DNA of 58,384 bases from an uncultured Clostridia bacterium (GCA_944384585.1 CALWTY010000008.1:1-58384); one strand, 5' to 3'. Counted from the first letter of the stretch, positions 7,552 to 16,165 are shown. Numbers and translations are program-made. Notes: a model not told the origin generated them from the sequence alone.

Positions 7552-8784
7552 CTAAAGCCGGCGCCCCTCCGAAAAGACGGCGCGGATGCAGCCGTTCAGC
7601 GTCTGCCCCAAAAAGGGGGTGTTGACCGCCTTGCTCTTCAGGGTATTGGTGGAGACCACCAGCTCCGCGTCGGGATCGAAGAGGATCAGGTCGGCGGGGG
7701 CGCAGGGCTGAAGGCGGCTGTCCAGCCCCAGGATCGCAGCGGGGCGAAGGGAAAAGAGCTTTGCCGCCAGATCAAAATCTCCGAGGCCGTTCCGGATCAG
7801 GTTGGTAAAATAGGAGGAGAAGGCGGTATCCAGCCCGGACGCACCGAATCGGCAGCGGCGGAGATCGCGGCAGTTTTCCTCTGCCGTCAGCGGCGTGTGG
7901 AGGGTGGCGACGCAGTCGATCGTGCCGTCCCGCATCGCCTCCCGCACCGCCTCCCGATCCCGCGGAGCGCGCAGCGGCGGCATGACCTTGGCGCTGCCGC
8001 CGTAATAGAAGAGATCGCTGTCGGTCATCGAGTAATGGAGCGGCGAAACGCCGCAGGTGACGCGAATCCCCCGCTGCTTGGCGATCCGGATCAGCTCCAG
8101 CGTGGCGCGGGAGCTGACGGCGCGGAAATGCAGACGGCAGCCGGTCTCGGCGCAGAGCAGGATATCTCTGGCAGCCGCGGTGGTTTCGGCACTTTCGGGC
8201 ACGGTCGGCAGTCCGAGCAGACGGGCAGTCTGCCCCGGATGGCTCACGCCGTCGCGGATCAGCCTCGGATCGCCGCAGGAGGAAATCCACAGGCTGTCGG
8301 AAGCAGCGCAGGACAGCATCAGCTCCCGCATCAGCGCGGGATCGGTGATCCAGCGGCCGTTGTCGGAATAGACGCGCGGGCCGGAAGAGGCGATGACGGC
8401 AGGGCTGAGCGAGAAGAACGCAGGCAGGAGGCGGCAGTCTGTCGTCCGGGTGAGACGGTCGGGCAGGGCGTTTCCGCCCTCGTCCGGCTCACAGAGCAGC
8501 GTCAGACAGCCCCCGCCGAGGGCGGCGGAGGAGGCGGACGCGATGCTTTCACGGGCGGGATGCTTCGGATCGAAGAAGCGGCAGCCGATATCGACGAATG
8601 CCGGCATCGCATACAGCCCCCGCGCGTCGAGAAGATTGCAGCCGGGGGGCGGATCGGACACGCCGATTTCGGAGAGGATCCCCTTCCCGTCGGGGTAGGT
8701 GATGAGGATGTTTTCCTGGCGGGGAAGGCTTCCGTCCCCCCGCACGAGGAAAGCGTTTTGAATGCAAAGGGGCTTCAGATTCAT
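7552..8784 (-). CDS. Dihydroorotase-like protein lacking the metal site (probably non-catalytic)
   Basis: Overall a PyrC/amidohydrolase-fold protein of 410 residues: KVMPPLR at 266-272, GTID at 287-290 and GASGLDTAF near 313 are dihydroorotase signatures. The catalytic positions are changed. The usual HxH (DxHxH) is DIGCR (65-69), the second HxxH-type site reads LHFRAVSS (218-225), and the TDHAPH motif with the catalytic Asp is TLHTPL (294-299). By comparison with the inactive PyrC' subunit that scaffolds aspartate transcarbamoylase in pseudomonads, a structural role is possible, but no pyrB is in this window. GAGG lies six bases before ATG. Confidence 0.82.
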   Translation of the reverse strand: MNLKPLCIQNAFLVRGDGSLPRQENILITYPDGKGILSEIGVSDPPPGCNLLDARGLYAMPAFVDIGCRFFDPKHPARESIASASSAALGGGCLTLLCEPDEGGNALPDRLTRTTDCRLLPAFFSLSPAVIASSGPRVYSDNGRWITDPALMRELMLSCAASDSLWISSCGDPRLIRDGVSHPGQTARLLGLPTVPESAETTAAARDILLCAETGCRLHFRAVSSRATLELIRIAKQRGIRVTCGVSPLHYSMTDSDLFYYGGSAKVMPPLRAPRDREAVREAMRDGTIDCVATLHTPLTAEENCRDLRRCRFGASGLDTAFSSYFTNLIRNGLGDFDLAAKLFSLRPAAILGLDSRLQPCAPADLILFDPDAELVVSTNTLKSKAVNTPFLGQTLNGCIRAVFSEGRRL

Positions 8785-8868
8785 GACAGACCTCATTTCC
8801 GGGGAAGCTCCCACCGCCCTGCGCGGGCGGCTTTGACAGATTACGGGGGATTCGCGCCCGGTGCAGAG

Positions 8869-8985
8869 ACACGGGCAGCGGCAGTCATCGAAGCGCATCT
8901 GCAGACACAGGAGTCTCCGCAGCGCGTCCGCCGACCCGGCATCTCTGCGGCGCATCCGTCAAAGGCACACGGGCAGCGGCAGTCA
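8869..8985. repeat. 19-bp direct repeat in an intergenic gap
   Basis: ACACGGGCAGCGGCAGTCA occurs at 8869-8887 and again at 8967-8985, 98 bases apart. Both copies lie in the 223-base gap between the dihydroorotase-like and endonuclease IV-like genes. On the minus strand each copy can encode a short Asp-Cys-Arg-Cys-Pro-Cys peptide, but in different frames, so I see no convincing gene there. Confidence 0.7.
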
Positions 8986-9007
8986 CCGGGGGTGGGGCGC
9001 TCCTCGG

Positions 9008-9856
9008 TCAGCGCTTGCGCGATAAGTACATATTCTTCATCGAGAGAGCATCCTCCGCCATCGTGCCCGCCGATTCGCAGATGATGCGGGGGGCAAGCGA
9101 ACAGCGGCAGATCGTCTCGGCAAGCGGCTCGAATTCCGGGCCGTATTCGGTGTCGGCAAAGGTCAGATGCCGCTTTTCACCGCCGGCGGTGTACTCGATC
9201 CGCGAGAAATGGCAGTGCAGATTCCGCGCCTTATCGTCTCCGAGACGCTCCGCGATCTTCTCAAAGACGGCGCGGTAATCGTCTGCGGTCACGAAGACAC
9301 CGCCCAGCCCGCGGGCGTTGAGATGCCCGAAGTCGACGACGGGGGAGAGACGCTCGCTGATCGTGCATAGCTCAATCACCTCGTCCAGCGTGCCGAGCTG
9401 ATTGATCTTTCCCATCGTTTCAAGTCCCAGACGAACCGGGGAATCGATCTCCTCCAGCGTCCGGTACAGGGTATCGCGGGCATAGTTCATTGCCTCCTCG
9501 CGGGTGATCTTGGCGGCGCTGCCGGTATGGATGACGACGAGGTCGGCGCCGAGCAGCTCGGCGGCATGGACGCTTTTGCGGATATATTCGATGCTCTTGA
9601 GCCTTGTTTCGGGATTCACCCCGGAGAGCGAGATGAAGTAGGGGGCGTGAAGCGACAGGGAGATGCCGTGCTTTTCCGCCTCCTTTCCGACGGCGATGAA
9701 GTTTGCGTCGGAGCCGGTGATTCCGTTTCCGCACTGGTATTCGTATGCGTCAAGCCCGAGGCTCTTCAGCCATTCCGGCGCCTGACGGGTGCTTTTTTTG
9801 CCTTGGGCGTAGAAGCTCTCGGAGTTCCCGCCCGGACCGAATTTCGGTTCTGCCAT
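9008..9856 (-). CDS. nfo: Deoxyribonuclease IV-like protein (AP endonuclease family 2)
   Basis: TIM-barrel metalloenzyme predicted to cut DNA 5' of abasic sites. The ligand set of endonuclease IV is recognisable: His70 (SLHAPYF), His110 (VVIHTGS), Glu146 (LGLETMG), Asp175 and His178 (VVDFGHLN), His214/His216 (HCHF), His230 and Glu261 (IICESA). At 282 residues it matches Nfo. The N-terminal segment (MAEPKFGPGGNSESF) resembles the clostridial subgroup, whose members are less well studied than E. coli Nfo, so a sugar-phosphate isomerase-like role is the alternative. GAGGAA lies about 11 bases before ATG. Confidence 0.8.
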   Translation of the reverse strand: MAEPKFGPGGNSESFYAQGKKSTRQAPEWLKSLGLDAYEYQCGNGITGSDANFIAVGKEAEKHGISLSLHAPYFISLSGVNPETRLKSIEYIRKSVHAAELLGADLVVIHTGSAAKITREEAMNYARDTLYRTLEEIDSPVRLGLETMGKINQLGTLDEVIELCTISERLSPVVDFGHLNARGLGGVFVTADDYRAVFEKIAERLGDDKARNLHCHFSRIEYTAGGEKRHLTFADTEYGPEFEPLAETICRCSLAPRIICESAGTMAEDALSMKNMYLSRKR

Positions 9857-9892
9857 ATGCTCGGTTTCCTCTTTTCTTCTCCCGAAGGGAAA

Positions 9893-10585
9893 TTACTGAA
9901 TCACGATCTGCGTGTCGATTTCGATATTCTCAAGCTCCACGCCTGCATAACTTCCGCGGAAGGGGAATCTTGCGTAGACGGAGACGGTCTCGCCGTAGCG
10001 GCAGACCTTTTCGACGTGGCAGAGATATTGGGTGTGCGGCTCCTCGACCTCCTCGTTGATGGCGGGAACGGTGAAGGTCTCCGATACATCGCCGAGGGAG
10101 AGACGGCAGTTTTTGCGGCTGCCGAGGAAGAGGGAGTTATAGTCAAGGTAGAGCAGGACCGTAACGCTCACCGTGCCGTCCTCCTGCAGTACACCGCGGC
10201 ATTCGGCGCGCAGATTGAGGAGCGTGCCGGTGTCGGAGCGGAGGGTTTTGTTGAAGGTGAAGCCGGCGGGAGCTTGACCACCCTGCTGCGGATCGCTGCC
10301 TGAAGGGGTGGGCTCGGTGTCGGCGGGCTTCGTATCGGGCGGGATCGGATCGGTGTCGGGGGGGACGGGATCATCCTCGGTGCCGGCGGGCAGAGAGGCA
10401 GAAGGGTCGGGTTCCCGGGTGTCCGTCGAGGTCAGGCCGGAGGTGACGGCGGGGGTCGTGCCGGCGGGGTCGGTCTCTCCGCTATCCCCGTCTCCGATAT
10501 TGGTGAGAATCAGAATGGCGGTCAGAAGCAGGATCAGAAGGACGAGCAGAACGATAATGATCTTGACGGCGCTTTTGGTTTGCAT
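9893..10585 (-). CDS. Membrane-anchored exported protein with Pro/Thr/Asp linker, unknown function
   Basis: I do not recognise the globular part. The 230-residue product begins with a short basic stretch and a hydrophobic helix (about 7-29). A low-complexity extracellular linker rich in Pro, Thr, Asp and Gly follows (about 32-104, repeats of PPDTDP/PADTEP type), and then a compact beta-rich domain (105-230) that ends in TQIVIQ. Two or three cysteines (CRG, NCRL, YLCHVEKVC) could form disulfides. AAGGAGG lies seven bases before ATG. It is flanked by a cell-wall amidase and a WG-repeat protein with the same architecture, which suggests an envelope role. Confidence 0.7.
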   Translation of the reverse strand: MQTKSAVKIIIVLLVLLILLLTAILILTNIGDGDSGETDPAGTTPAVTSGLTSTDTREPDPSASLPAGTEDDPVPPDTDPIPPDTKPADTEPTPSGSDPQQGGQAPAGFTFNKTLRSDTGTLLNLRAECRGVLQEDGTVSVTVLLYLDYNSLFLGSRKNCRLSLGDVSETFTVPAINEEVEEPHTQYLCHVEKVCRYGETVSVYARFPFRGSYAGVELENIEIDTQIVIQ

Positions 10586-10657
10586 GACGGAAACCTCCTT
10601 AATATTAATATCGGGTTGATGCTGACGGCGGGCGCTGCCGACGCCGCGGAAGGGCGA

Positions 10658-11449
10658 TCATCGATCGGAAAGAAAGGCGCGGATGCCGCGGGCGATCCCC
10701 TCGGCCTCTTTGGCAAGCCACTCTTCGCTCAGAAGCTTTTCCGCGTCGTCGGGATTGGAGAGGAAGAGCGTTTCGAGCAGGACGGAGGGAGCTTTTGTGT
10801 ACTTGATGACATAAAAGGCGCTTTCGTAGGGCATGGGATAGAGAGCGGGGAAGTCGTCATGCACCTCCTTCACACCATCCGCAATCGATCTGGCGAGATA
10901 GTAGTTATAGGGCGAGCTGTCGGGGCAAAAGTAGAGCCGCGAGCCTCCGACCGAGGGATCGGTGAAGGAGTTGCAGTGCAGGCTGATATAGAGATCGGTG
11001 CTGCTGTCGGCGTTGGAGGCGGCGGAGCGCTCCTGATAGGGATAATCCCCCTGCCCGGAGGGCGGGGTGTTCTCATCCCAGGTGAAAATCACGGTGTAGC
11101 CGAAGCGCTCCAACTCGTCCCGGAGCAGGCGGCTGAGGCGATAGTTGATATCGCTTTCGGTCAGCTCTCCGAGATACGGGGAGAGCGCGCCGGGATCGCT
11201 TCCGCCGTGACCGGGGTCAAGGCGGATGACGATTTTGCCGTCGGGGTCGCGATAATGCGCGTACTCCGGGTCGTGCTTCACCGACAGAAACGCCGAGATC
11301 CGTCGGTAGAGCGCGGCGGTCTGCGGACGGAAGACCGTCAGACAGAGGACAGCGGACAGAGAGAGGAGAAGGACTGCCGCCGCGCAGAGAAGCCACAGGC
11401 GCTTTTTCGCTTTGCGTGGGGATGTTCCGGTTTTGTGAGGATGCTTCAT
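10658..11449 (-). CDS. N-acetylmuramoyl-L-alanine amidase (Amidase_3), membrane-anchored
   Basis: Zinc-dependent amidase cleaving the bond between muramic acid and the stem peptide. Zinc ligands are His81 (LDPGHGGSDPG), Glu98 (ELTESDINY) and His158 (SLHCNSF), and the catalytic Glu is Glu226 (LLETLFLSN). A basic N-terminus and hydrophobic helix (18-38) indicate export with an uncleaved anchor. No SPOR or AMIN targeting domain is fused. The start at 11449 is chosen because the protein then begins with the basic signal (MKHPHKTG). The upstream GTG at 11482 has no ribosome-binding site, but 11449 has only a weak one (GGAACGGAACC). Confidence 0.88.
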   Translation of the reverse strand: MKHPHKTGTSPRKAKKRLWLLCAAAVLLLSLSAVLCLTVFRPQTAALYRRISAFLSVKHDPEYAHYRDPDGKIVIRLDPGHGGSDPGALSPYLGELTESDINYRLSRLLRDELERFGYTVIFTWDENTPPSGQGDYPYQERSAASNADSSTDLYISLHCNSFTDPSVGGSRLYFCPDSSPYNYYLARSIADGVKEVHDDFPALYPMPYESAFYVIKYTKAPSVLLETLFLSNPDDAEKLLSEEWLAKEAEGIARGIRAFLSDR

Positions 11450-11539
11450 ATTGGTTCCGTTCCGCGGCGGGTTGTTCCCCACCGTCTGTCGATATGACAG
11501 GGATTTTCCCGAATCGTTCCCTGTTCTGATGAAATTTCG

Positions 11540-13351
11540 TTATTTTGCCACGACGCAGTAAAGCTCCCAGCCGCGGCTTTCCTCATAGGTGCAGACTATG
11601 CCGTCCGACACCTCGGAGATATAGTCGAAGAAGAGGGGCAGGATCTGATTTCCCTCGGTGTCGATCAGACCGTATTTGCCGTCTGCGCCCACGACCGCAA
11701 GCCCCTGCAGGAAGGGGGAGGCGCTGTCGTAGATCGCCGGCGCGACCCACCCGCCGTTGAGATCCATATAGCCGTAGCGGCCGTTCTTTTCGAGCAGGAG
11801 GATCCCGTCCGAGTAATTGATCAGGCTGTAGCCGGAGGGAATGTCGAAGTATTGTCCCGTCCGGGAAAGAAGACGGTTTTCGTTGAGATAGAGCTTGTCG
11901 GAAACGGTGCCGCGATAAACGTAGCGGACCATGACGTAGCCGCGGTCGAAATAATACATACCGAGGTTCTCGATCCCCTGTGAGACCGGCTCGAAATAGG
12001 ACTGCTTGACCTTGGTGCGCTGCGCGTCGTTGTAGGTGACGATCTCCTTGTTGTTGAGGGTGATGACGGTCTTGCCGCTGCGGTTGATGAAGGAGATGCG
12101 CCTCTCGAAGTCGACGACCGCCGCGATTCCGTCGGAGGTGAAATCAAAGGCCTTTTCGTACTGCGGCTCGATGACGGTTTTGCCCTTGGCATCACGGTAG
12201 CCCCACATCAGGACCGTTTCGACCGTATAGGTCTTGCCGTCGATGACGACGGTTTCGGCGTCTTTCGGCGCAAGGTTCTTCTTCTCGGAAAGGGGGAGGG
12301 TGTCGGTGCGTTCCGAAGCGGGGGCAGGAGGCGGCTCCTGCCCGGAGGAGCCTTCGGCGGAAGAATCGCTGCTCTGCGGCTCGTCGTCGGTTCCGGCGGG
12401 ATCGGATTGGGAGCTGCTTTCGGTCTCGGAGGGATCGGGCTGTGAGCTGCCGCTGTCGGTGCCGGGGGGATCGGGCTGCCCGCCGTCGCTGTCGGTGTCG
12501 GGGGGAGAGGTCTGTTCTCCGCTGTCGGAATCGCAGGGCGGCTCGGCCTGAGGCGGCTCGGCTGTGACCTCGGTATAGACCTTGACGTATTCGCAGAAGG
12601 GATAAGGCCCGTTTCCGCTGTCGTAGGCATAATAGGAGGGGGAATCAAAGCGCAGGGCATGGAAGCGGATCATTTTCTCCGCGATCGGGTCGGAAAGCCC
12701 GTCCTCACGGTCGATCTCAAAATAGGAATCTTGAATTTTGACGACCGGCTTGCCGTACTGCGAGGTCGCAAAGACCAAAGCGCCGGTGAAATCCTCTACC
12801 AGCGTCTTTCCGTCGGCATTGAGGATCGAAACCGTCTTCCCGTCATCAAAGAGGATCAGCCCGTAATACAGGCGAACGGAGGGGGAGAGAACCTCCTCGC
12901 GGATCGTTTTGACGTCGTAGAAGCCGTCCTCCCGCTGATAGATGACCGTCCTTGTCACCGTTTCGGTGCGCGCGCCGAAGACGTTTTTAAGCCCGCCGAA
13001 GGAATAGTTGAGGCGCGCGAGGGAGGAGGCGCTTCCGAAGAGGGCGGAGGAGCGCTTCCAGCCCGCCCCCGTCATTTCCTGCAGCGAAAGGATCATCGAA
13101 AGGAGCTGCTCGGCGTCGTCGGGGCTGACGGGAGGCGGAGGAGGCAGGGTCTGATCGGAGGTATCGGGCGGCAGCGGGGCCTCCGTCCCTTCGGAGAAGG
13201 GAGGCTTCGATTCCTCCGTCACGGCGACGGGAGGGCGCTTGATGAAGGAGATGTCGTAGACACCGGCCTGATACAGGATCACGGCGGCGATCATGGCGAA
13301 AAAGACAAGGAGCGCCGTGATTCTGACGGCAATGTTTTTCAGAAGGTTCAT
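11540..13351 (-). CDS. Membrane-anchored WG-repeat protein with Ser/Asp/Pro-rich stalk
   Basis: 603 residues. An N-terminal helix (about 7-28) anchors the protein. A first Pro-rich linker spans 40-78, a globular segment 80-260, and a long low-complexity stalk about 265-350 (DSGSSQPDPSETESSS-like). The C-terminal part contains WG/KWG-type repeats: LMWGYRDAKGKTVIEPQY, GRYGYMDLNGGWVAPAIY and GKYGLIDTEGNQILPLFF. Such repeats form beta-propeller-like or solenoid surfaces thought to mediate protein interactions in the envelope. The function is not known. AGGAG lies seven bases before ATG, and it follows rlmH by only 13 bases. Confidence 0.8.
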   Translation of the reverse strand: MNLLKNIAVRITALLVFFAMIAAVILYQAGVYDISFIKRPPVAVTEESKPPFSEGTEAPLPPDTSDQTLPPPPPVSPDDAEQLLSMILSLQEMTGAGWKRSSALFGSASSLARLNYSFGGLKNVFGARTETVTRTVIYQREDGFYDVKTIREEVLSPSVRLYYGLILFDDGKTVSILNADGKTLVEDFTGALVFATSQYGKPVVKIQDSYFEIDREDGLSDPIAEKMIRFHALRFDSPSYYAYDSGNGPYPFCEYVKVYTEVTAEPPQAEPPCDSDSGEQTSPPDTDSDGGQPDPPGTDSGSSQPDPSETESSSQSDPAGTDDEPQSSDSSAEGSSGQEPPPAPASERTDTLPLSEKKNLAPKDAETVVIDGKTYTVETVLMWGYRDAKGKTVIEPQYEKAFDFTSDGIAAVVDFERRISFINRSGKTVITLNNKEIVTYNDAQRTKVKQSYFEPVSQGIENLGMYYFDRGYVMVRYVYRGTVSDKLYLNENRLLSRTGQYFDIPSGYSLINYSDGILLLEKNGRYGYMDLNGGWVAPAIYDSASPFLQGLAVVGADGKYGLIDTEGNQILPLFFDYISEVSDGIVCTYEESRGWELYCVVAK

Positions 13352-13364
13352 TCTGCTTCTCCTG

Positions 13365-13790
13365 TTATTTGTGGTACTTTCCGTGATGGGCGATTGAGAG
13401 GGCGCGGTAGATCTGCTCCAGCAGGATGACGCGCATCAGCTGATGCGGGAAGGTCATGCGGGAGAAGGAGAGCCGAAGCTGGCAGGCGGCCTTGACGTCC
13501 TCCCCCATCCCGTCGGAATCCCCGATCACAAAGACGATCTCCGACACGCCGTCCACCGTCAGCGAGACGAGCTTTTCCGAAAGCTCCTCGGAGGAGAGCT
13601 GCTTGCCCTCGATGCAGAGGGCGATCCGATAGGCCCGCGGCGGGAGCTTCGGGATCAGCTCTCTGTCATTGGAGGTTTCGATTATTTTGAGCTTTGCGAA
13701 GCCGTTTATGCGTTTGGTATATTCCGAGACGGCGTCCCTCAGATATTTTTCCTTGAGCGTGCCGACGCAGAGAATCGTGAGATTGAGCAT
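13365..13790 (-). CDS. rlmH: 23S rRNA (pseudouridine1915-N3)-methyltransferase RlmH
   Basis: SPOUT-class methyltransferase acting on helix 69 of assembled 70S ribosomes. Its 141 residues are typical. The N-terminal strand (LTILCVGTLKEKYL), the SAM-binding knot region (VFVIGDSDGMG, usually GGxxG; here GDSDG), the LSFSRMTFPHQLMRVILLEQIYRA segment (described by its span, 107-131) and the invariant C-terminal tail HGKYHK identify it. Walj-rlmH adjacency (next gene upstream) is common in Bacillota. Confidence 0.95.
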   Translation of the reverse strand: MLNLTILCVGTLKEKYLRDAVSEYTKRINGFAKLKIIETSNDRELIPKLPPRAYRIALCIEGKQLSSEELSEKLVSLTVDGVSEIVFVIGDSDGMGEDVKAACQLRLSFSRMTFPHQLMRVILLEQIYRALSIAHHGKYHK

Positions 13791-13827
13791 CCGAGCCTCC
13801 GAAGAACGGGAATGTGAAGGGACAGGT

Positions 13828-14613
13828 TCAGATCAGCGCCGTGGCCCTGTCCTGATCGGCGACGACAACCGATACGCCGTAGCCGCGGAGAGAGCCCGAC
13901 ACCGTCCGAAGCGCCGCCTCGGGGGTGTTGTTCTCACGGCTGAGGTGGGCGAGCATGAAGGCATGCGTTCCGCTTCGCGCCAGCGCCGCGGCGATCTCGG
14001 CGCAGTCGTCGTTTGAGAGATGACCGCCGTTTGACAGGATGCGGCGCTTCAGCGTCTCGGTATAGCGCCCGTTTTGCACCATTTCTCTGTCGTGATTCGA
14101 TTCCAGCATGACGGCGTCGCAGCCGTAGAGCATCTCATAGACCCGCTGGGTGACATAGCCGAGATCGGTCGCCAGCCCGACGGAATATCCGCCGAGGCTG
14201 ATCCGATAGCCGACGCATTGCACGCTGTCGTGCGGGGTCAGAAAGGCCGAGACCTCAGCACCCCCGCCGAGGGAAAGCCGGAACTCCCCGTCGTGGACGA
14301 CGAGGCAGTCGGTGAGGGGACAGCCCGGCGCGATGCCGAGCGCCTCTGCCGAGCGGCGGGTCATATGGACGGGAATCCGGTATTTTTTGGCGAGCAGCGG
14401 TAGAGCATGGGTGTGATCGCCGTGCTCATGCGTCACAAGGATGGCAGTCAGCTCCCCTGCCGTCACTCCGATATCGGCCAGCGCGCGCTCCACGGCCTTT
14501 GCGCTGCCGCCGGCGTCGACGAGGAGCTTATCCGCTCCCGCACGGATATAGGTGCAGTTTCCTCTTGAGCCGGAGAAGAGGTTGATCAGTCCGATCGGTT
14601 CGTTTCCCGTCAT
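13828..14613 (-). CDS. walJ: WalJ/YycJ-type MBL-fold hydrolase
   Basis: Metallo-beta-lactamase-fold protein with the metal motif THEHGDH at 61-67, an FSGSRGNCTYI start, and later ligands in ATDLGYV and in the LAHLSRENNTPE C-terminal motif. The family (YycJ/WalJ, 261 residues here) is a presumed 5'-3' exonuclease or RNA-processing hydrolase linked in Bacillus to the WalKR cell-wall regulon. No walRK is nearby here. The start codon overlaps the previous gene's stop (ATGA), which indicates translational coupling. Confidence 0.9.
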   Translation of the reverse strand: MTGNEPIGLINLFSGSRGNCTYIRAGADKLLVDAGGSAKAVERALADIGVTAGELTAILVTHEHGDHTHALPLLAKKYRIPVHMTRRSAEALGIAPGCPLTDCLVVHDGEFRLSLGGGAEVSAFLTPHDSVQCVGYRISLGGYSVGLATDLGYVTQRVYEMLYGCDAVMLESNHDREMVQNGRYTETLKRRILSNGGHLSNDDCAEIAAALARSGTHAFMLAHLSRENNTPEAALRTVSGSLRGYGVSVVVADQDRATALI

Positions 14614-15026
14614 AGCGACAGCCCCATGTTCACGGTGAGATAGATATAGATCATGTCATAGACGACAGACAGGATGATCGGGATCAGGAAATAGAGCAGG
14701 ACGGAGGAACGCCTGCGGCGCACAAGCTGCTCTTGCAGGAAGGTCTCCTTTTTCTCCTCGCTCCAGTCGTCGGGGAGACGATCTCTGTCGGGCGGCGAGA
14801 GCATACCGCGGTTGATGGCGATATAGGCAATCGCCAGCGCTCCCGCCGAGATGCAGTAGACGTGCAGGATCCAGCCGGCTCGGAAATGGATGGCGATCTG
14901 ATAGATCGAGAAGAAGACCAGCAGTGAGAGAAGAAGCAGAAGCAGCTTCTTCTTCGGAATGCGGGAGAGGCGCTTTTTCGGCGCGGGCGAAGCGGGGCGC
15001 GCTTTTTTCCGGGTTTTCTTTTTCAC
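14610..15026 (-). CDS. Small basic membrane protein with three predicted helices
   Basis: Unrecognised 138-residue protein. A strongly basic N-terminus (KKKTRKKARP) precedes hydrophobic helices at about 29-48, 52-72 and 109-132, with a charged loop SEEKKETFLQEQLVRRRR between the last two. The start is GTG, chosen because GAGGAGG sits six bases upstream and no ATG fits. It overlaps walJ by four bases and lies 11 bases behind the nuclease gene. Function unknown. Confidence 0.72.
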   Translation of the reverse strand: MKKKTRKKARPASPAPKKRLSRIPKKKLLLLLLSLLVFFSIYQIAIHFRAGWILHVYCISAGALAIAYIAINRGMLSPPDRDRLPDDWSEEKKETFLQEQLVRRRRSSVLLYFLIPIILSVVYDMIYIYLTVNMGLSL

Positions 15027-15037
15027 GGCGAGCCTCC

Positions 15038-16165
15038 TCAGAGGATATCCTGCCCGTTCAGGGCGGTCAGGCCGACGCGAAGCGCCTGCGCTGCCAGCGT
15101 GCGCTCCTCCGGCGTGCCCGATTCCAGCCGGGGACGAAGCTCGCGGAAGAACGCGCCGCGGATGGAGGGATCGTTCTCCAGCGCCTGCGCCTGATAGAGC
15201 GGGAGGGTGCGGTCGACGACCTCCAGATAGAAGAGTACCCGTCCGAGCGCTTCCTCAAGCTCGGCCGGCCGGACGGCAAGATCGGGAGAGACGCTTCCCG
15301 TCAGCTCCAACCGGAGCAGGGTATCCGATCCGTACCGGGCCTCCGTGACGGCGGTCTTTGCCGCCGACAGGAGCTGCTCCCGTTCGCAGCAGCCCGACAC
15401 GTCTGCCGTCAGCACCTCGTAGCGGCGCAGCGAGAAGCGGATGCCGGTCGCTTTGACGGCAGGAAGGCCGCGCTCCTTGCCGATCTCGAGGAGGAGCGCG
15501 CCCTTATAGCCGGTCTCTCCGAAATCCCGTCCCTCCAGACAGCCGCTGTAGGCATAGCGGGAAATCCCCGCCTGCTTCAGTCCGTCGGTATTGTGGATAT
15601 GCCCGAAGGCGCAGTAATCGAAGCCCGACCCCGCGATATCCGACAGCGATACAGGGCAGTAGGGGGAGAGGGGATTGCCGACGTCGGCGTGACAGCAGAG
15701 AAGATTGATGCGGGAGGAGTCCTCAGGCGTTCGCCCGGCAAAGGGATTGCGGTCGAGCGTCCCGCTTGTGAAGGCAAAGCCGTAGACGTCGGTGTTCAGC
15801 TCCGGGAAGGAGAAGCGGGTGAGGGCGGTATCGGAAAAGACGAAGACATTCGGCGGGAACTTCGTCTTGGCATAGACGCTGTCGGGGGTATAGGGATCGT
15901 GATTGCCCGGCGAGATGACAAAGCGGCAGGGGGCGGCGGCCGCCATCTCCCCGATGAAGAAATCGGCCGTATCCCGCGTGACGGTGCCGCTGTCAAAGAG
16001 ATCGCCCGCCATCAGGACAAGCTCGATTCCGTTGGTTTTGATATACATCATCAGCGAGGAAAAGGTTCCCCGCAGCTCTCTGCGGCGCACCTCCGACTTG
16101 CCGGCGTTTCCGCTTTTGAAGGGGCTGTCGAGGTGAAGATCGGCGCAGTGAAGGATTTTCGGCAT
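15038..16165 (-). CDS. SbcD/YhaO-like DNA repair metallophosphoesterase
   Basis: Calcineurin-like phosphoesterase with all five motifs: CADLHLD (7-13), AGDLFD (near 53), GNHD (near 86), CCHAD (near 158) and FGHIH (near 189). The arrangement fits the Mre11/SbcD nuclease branch and especially the YhaO group (375 residues here). These nucleases normally work with an SMC-like ATPase (SbcC or YhaN). None follows here, so the partner is either elsewhere or absent. GGAGG lies seven bases before ATG. It is the first gene of the leftward series and has a near-consensus promoter. Confidence 0.88.
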   Translation of the reverse strand: MPKILHCADLHLDSPFKSGNAGKSEVRRRELRGTFSSLMMYIKTNGIELVLMAGDLFDSGTVTRDTADFFIGEMAAAAPCRFVISPGNHDPYTPDSVYAKTKFPPNVFVFSDTALTRFSFPELNTDVYGFAFTSGTLDRNPFAGRTPEDSSRINLLCCHADVGNPLSPYCPVSLSDIAGSGFDYCAFGHIHNTDGLKQAGISRYAYSGCLEGRDFGETGYKGALLLEIGKERGLPAVKATGIRFSLRRYEVLTADVSGCCEREQLLSAAKTAVTEARYGSDTLLRLELTGSVSPDLAVRPAELEEALGRVLFYLEVVDRTLPLYQAQALENDPSIRGAFFRELRPRLESGTPEERTLAAQALRVGLTALNGQDIL

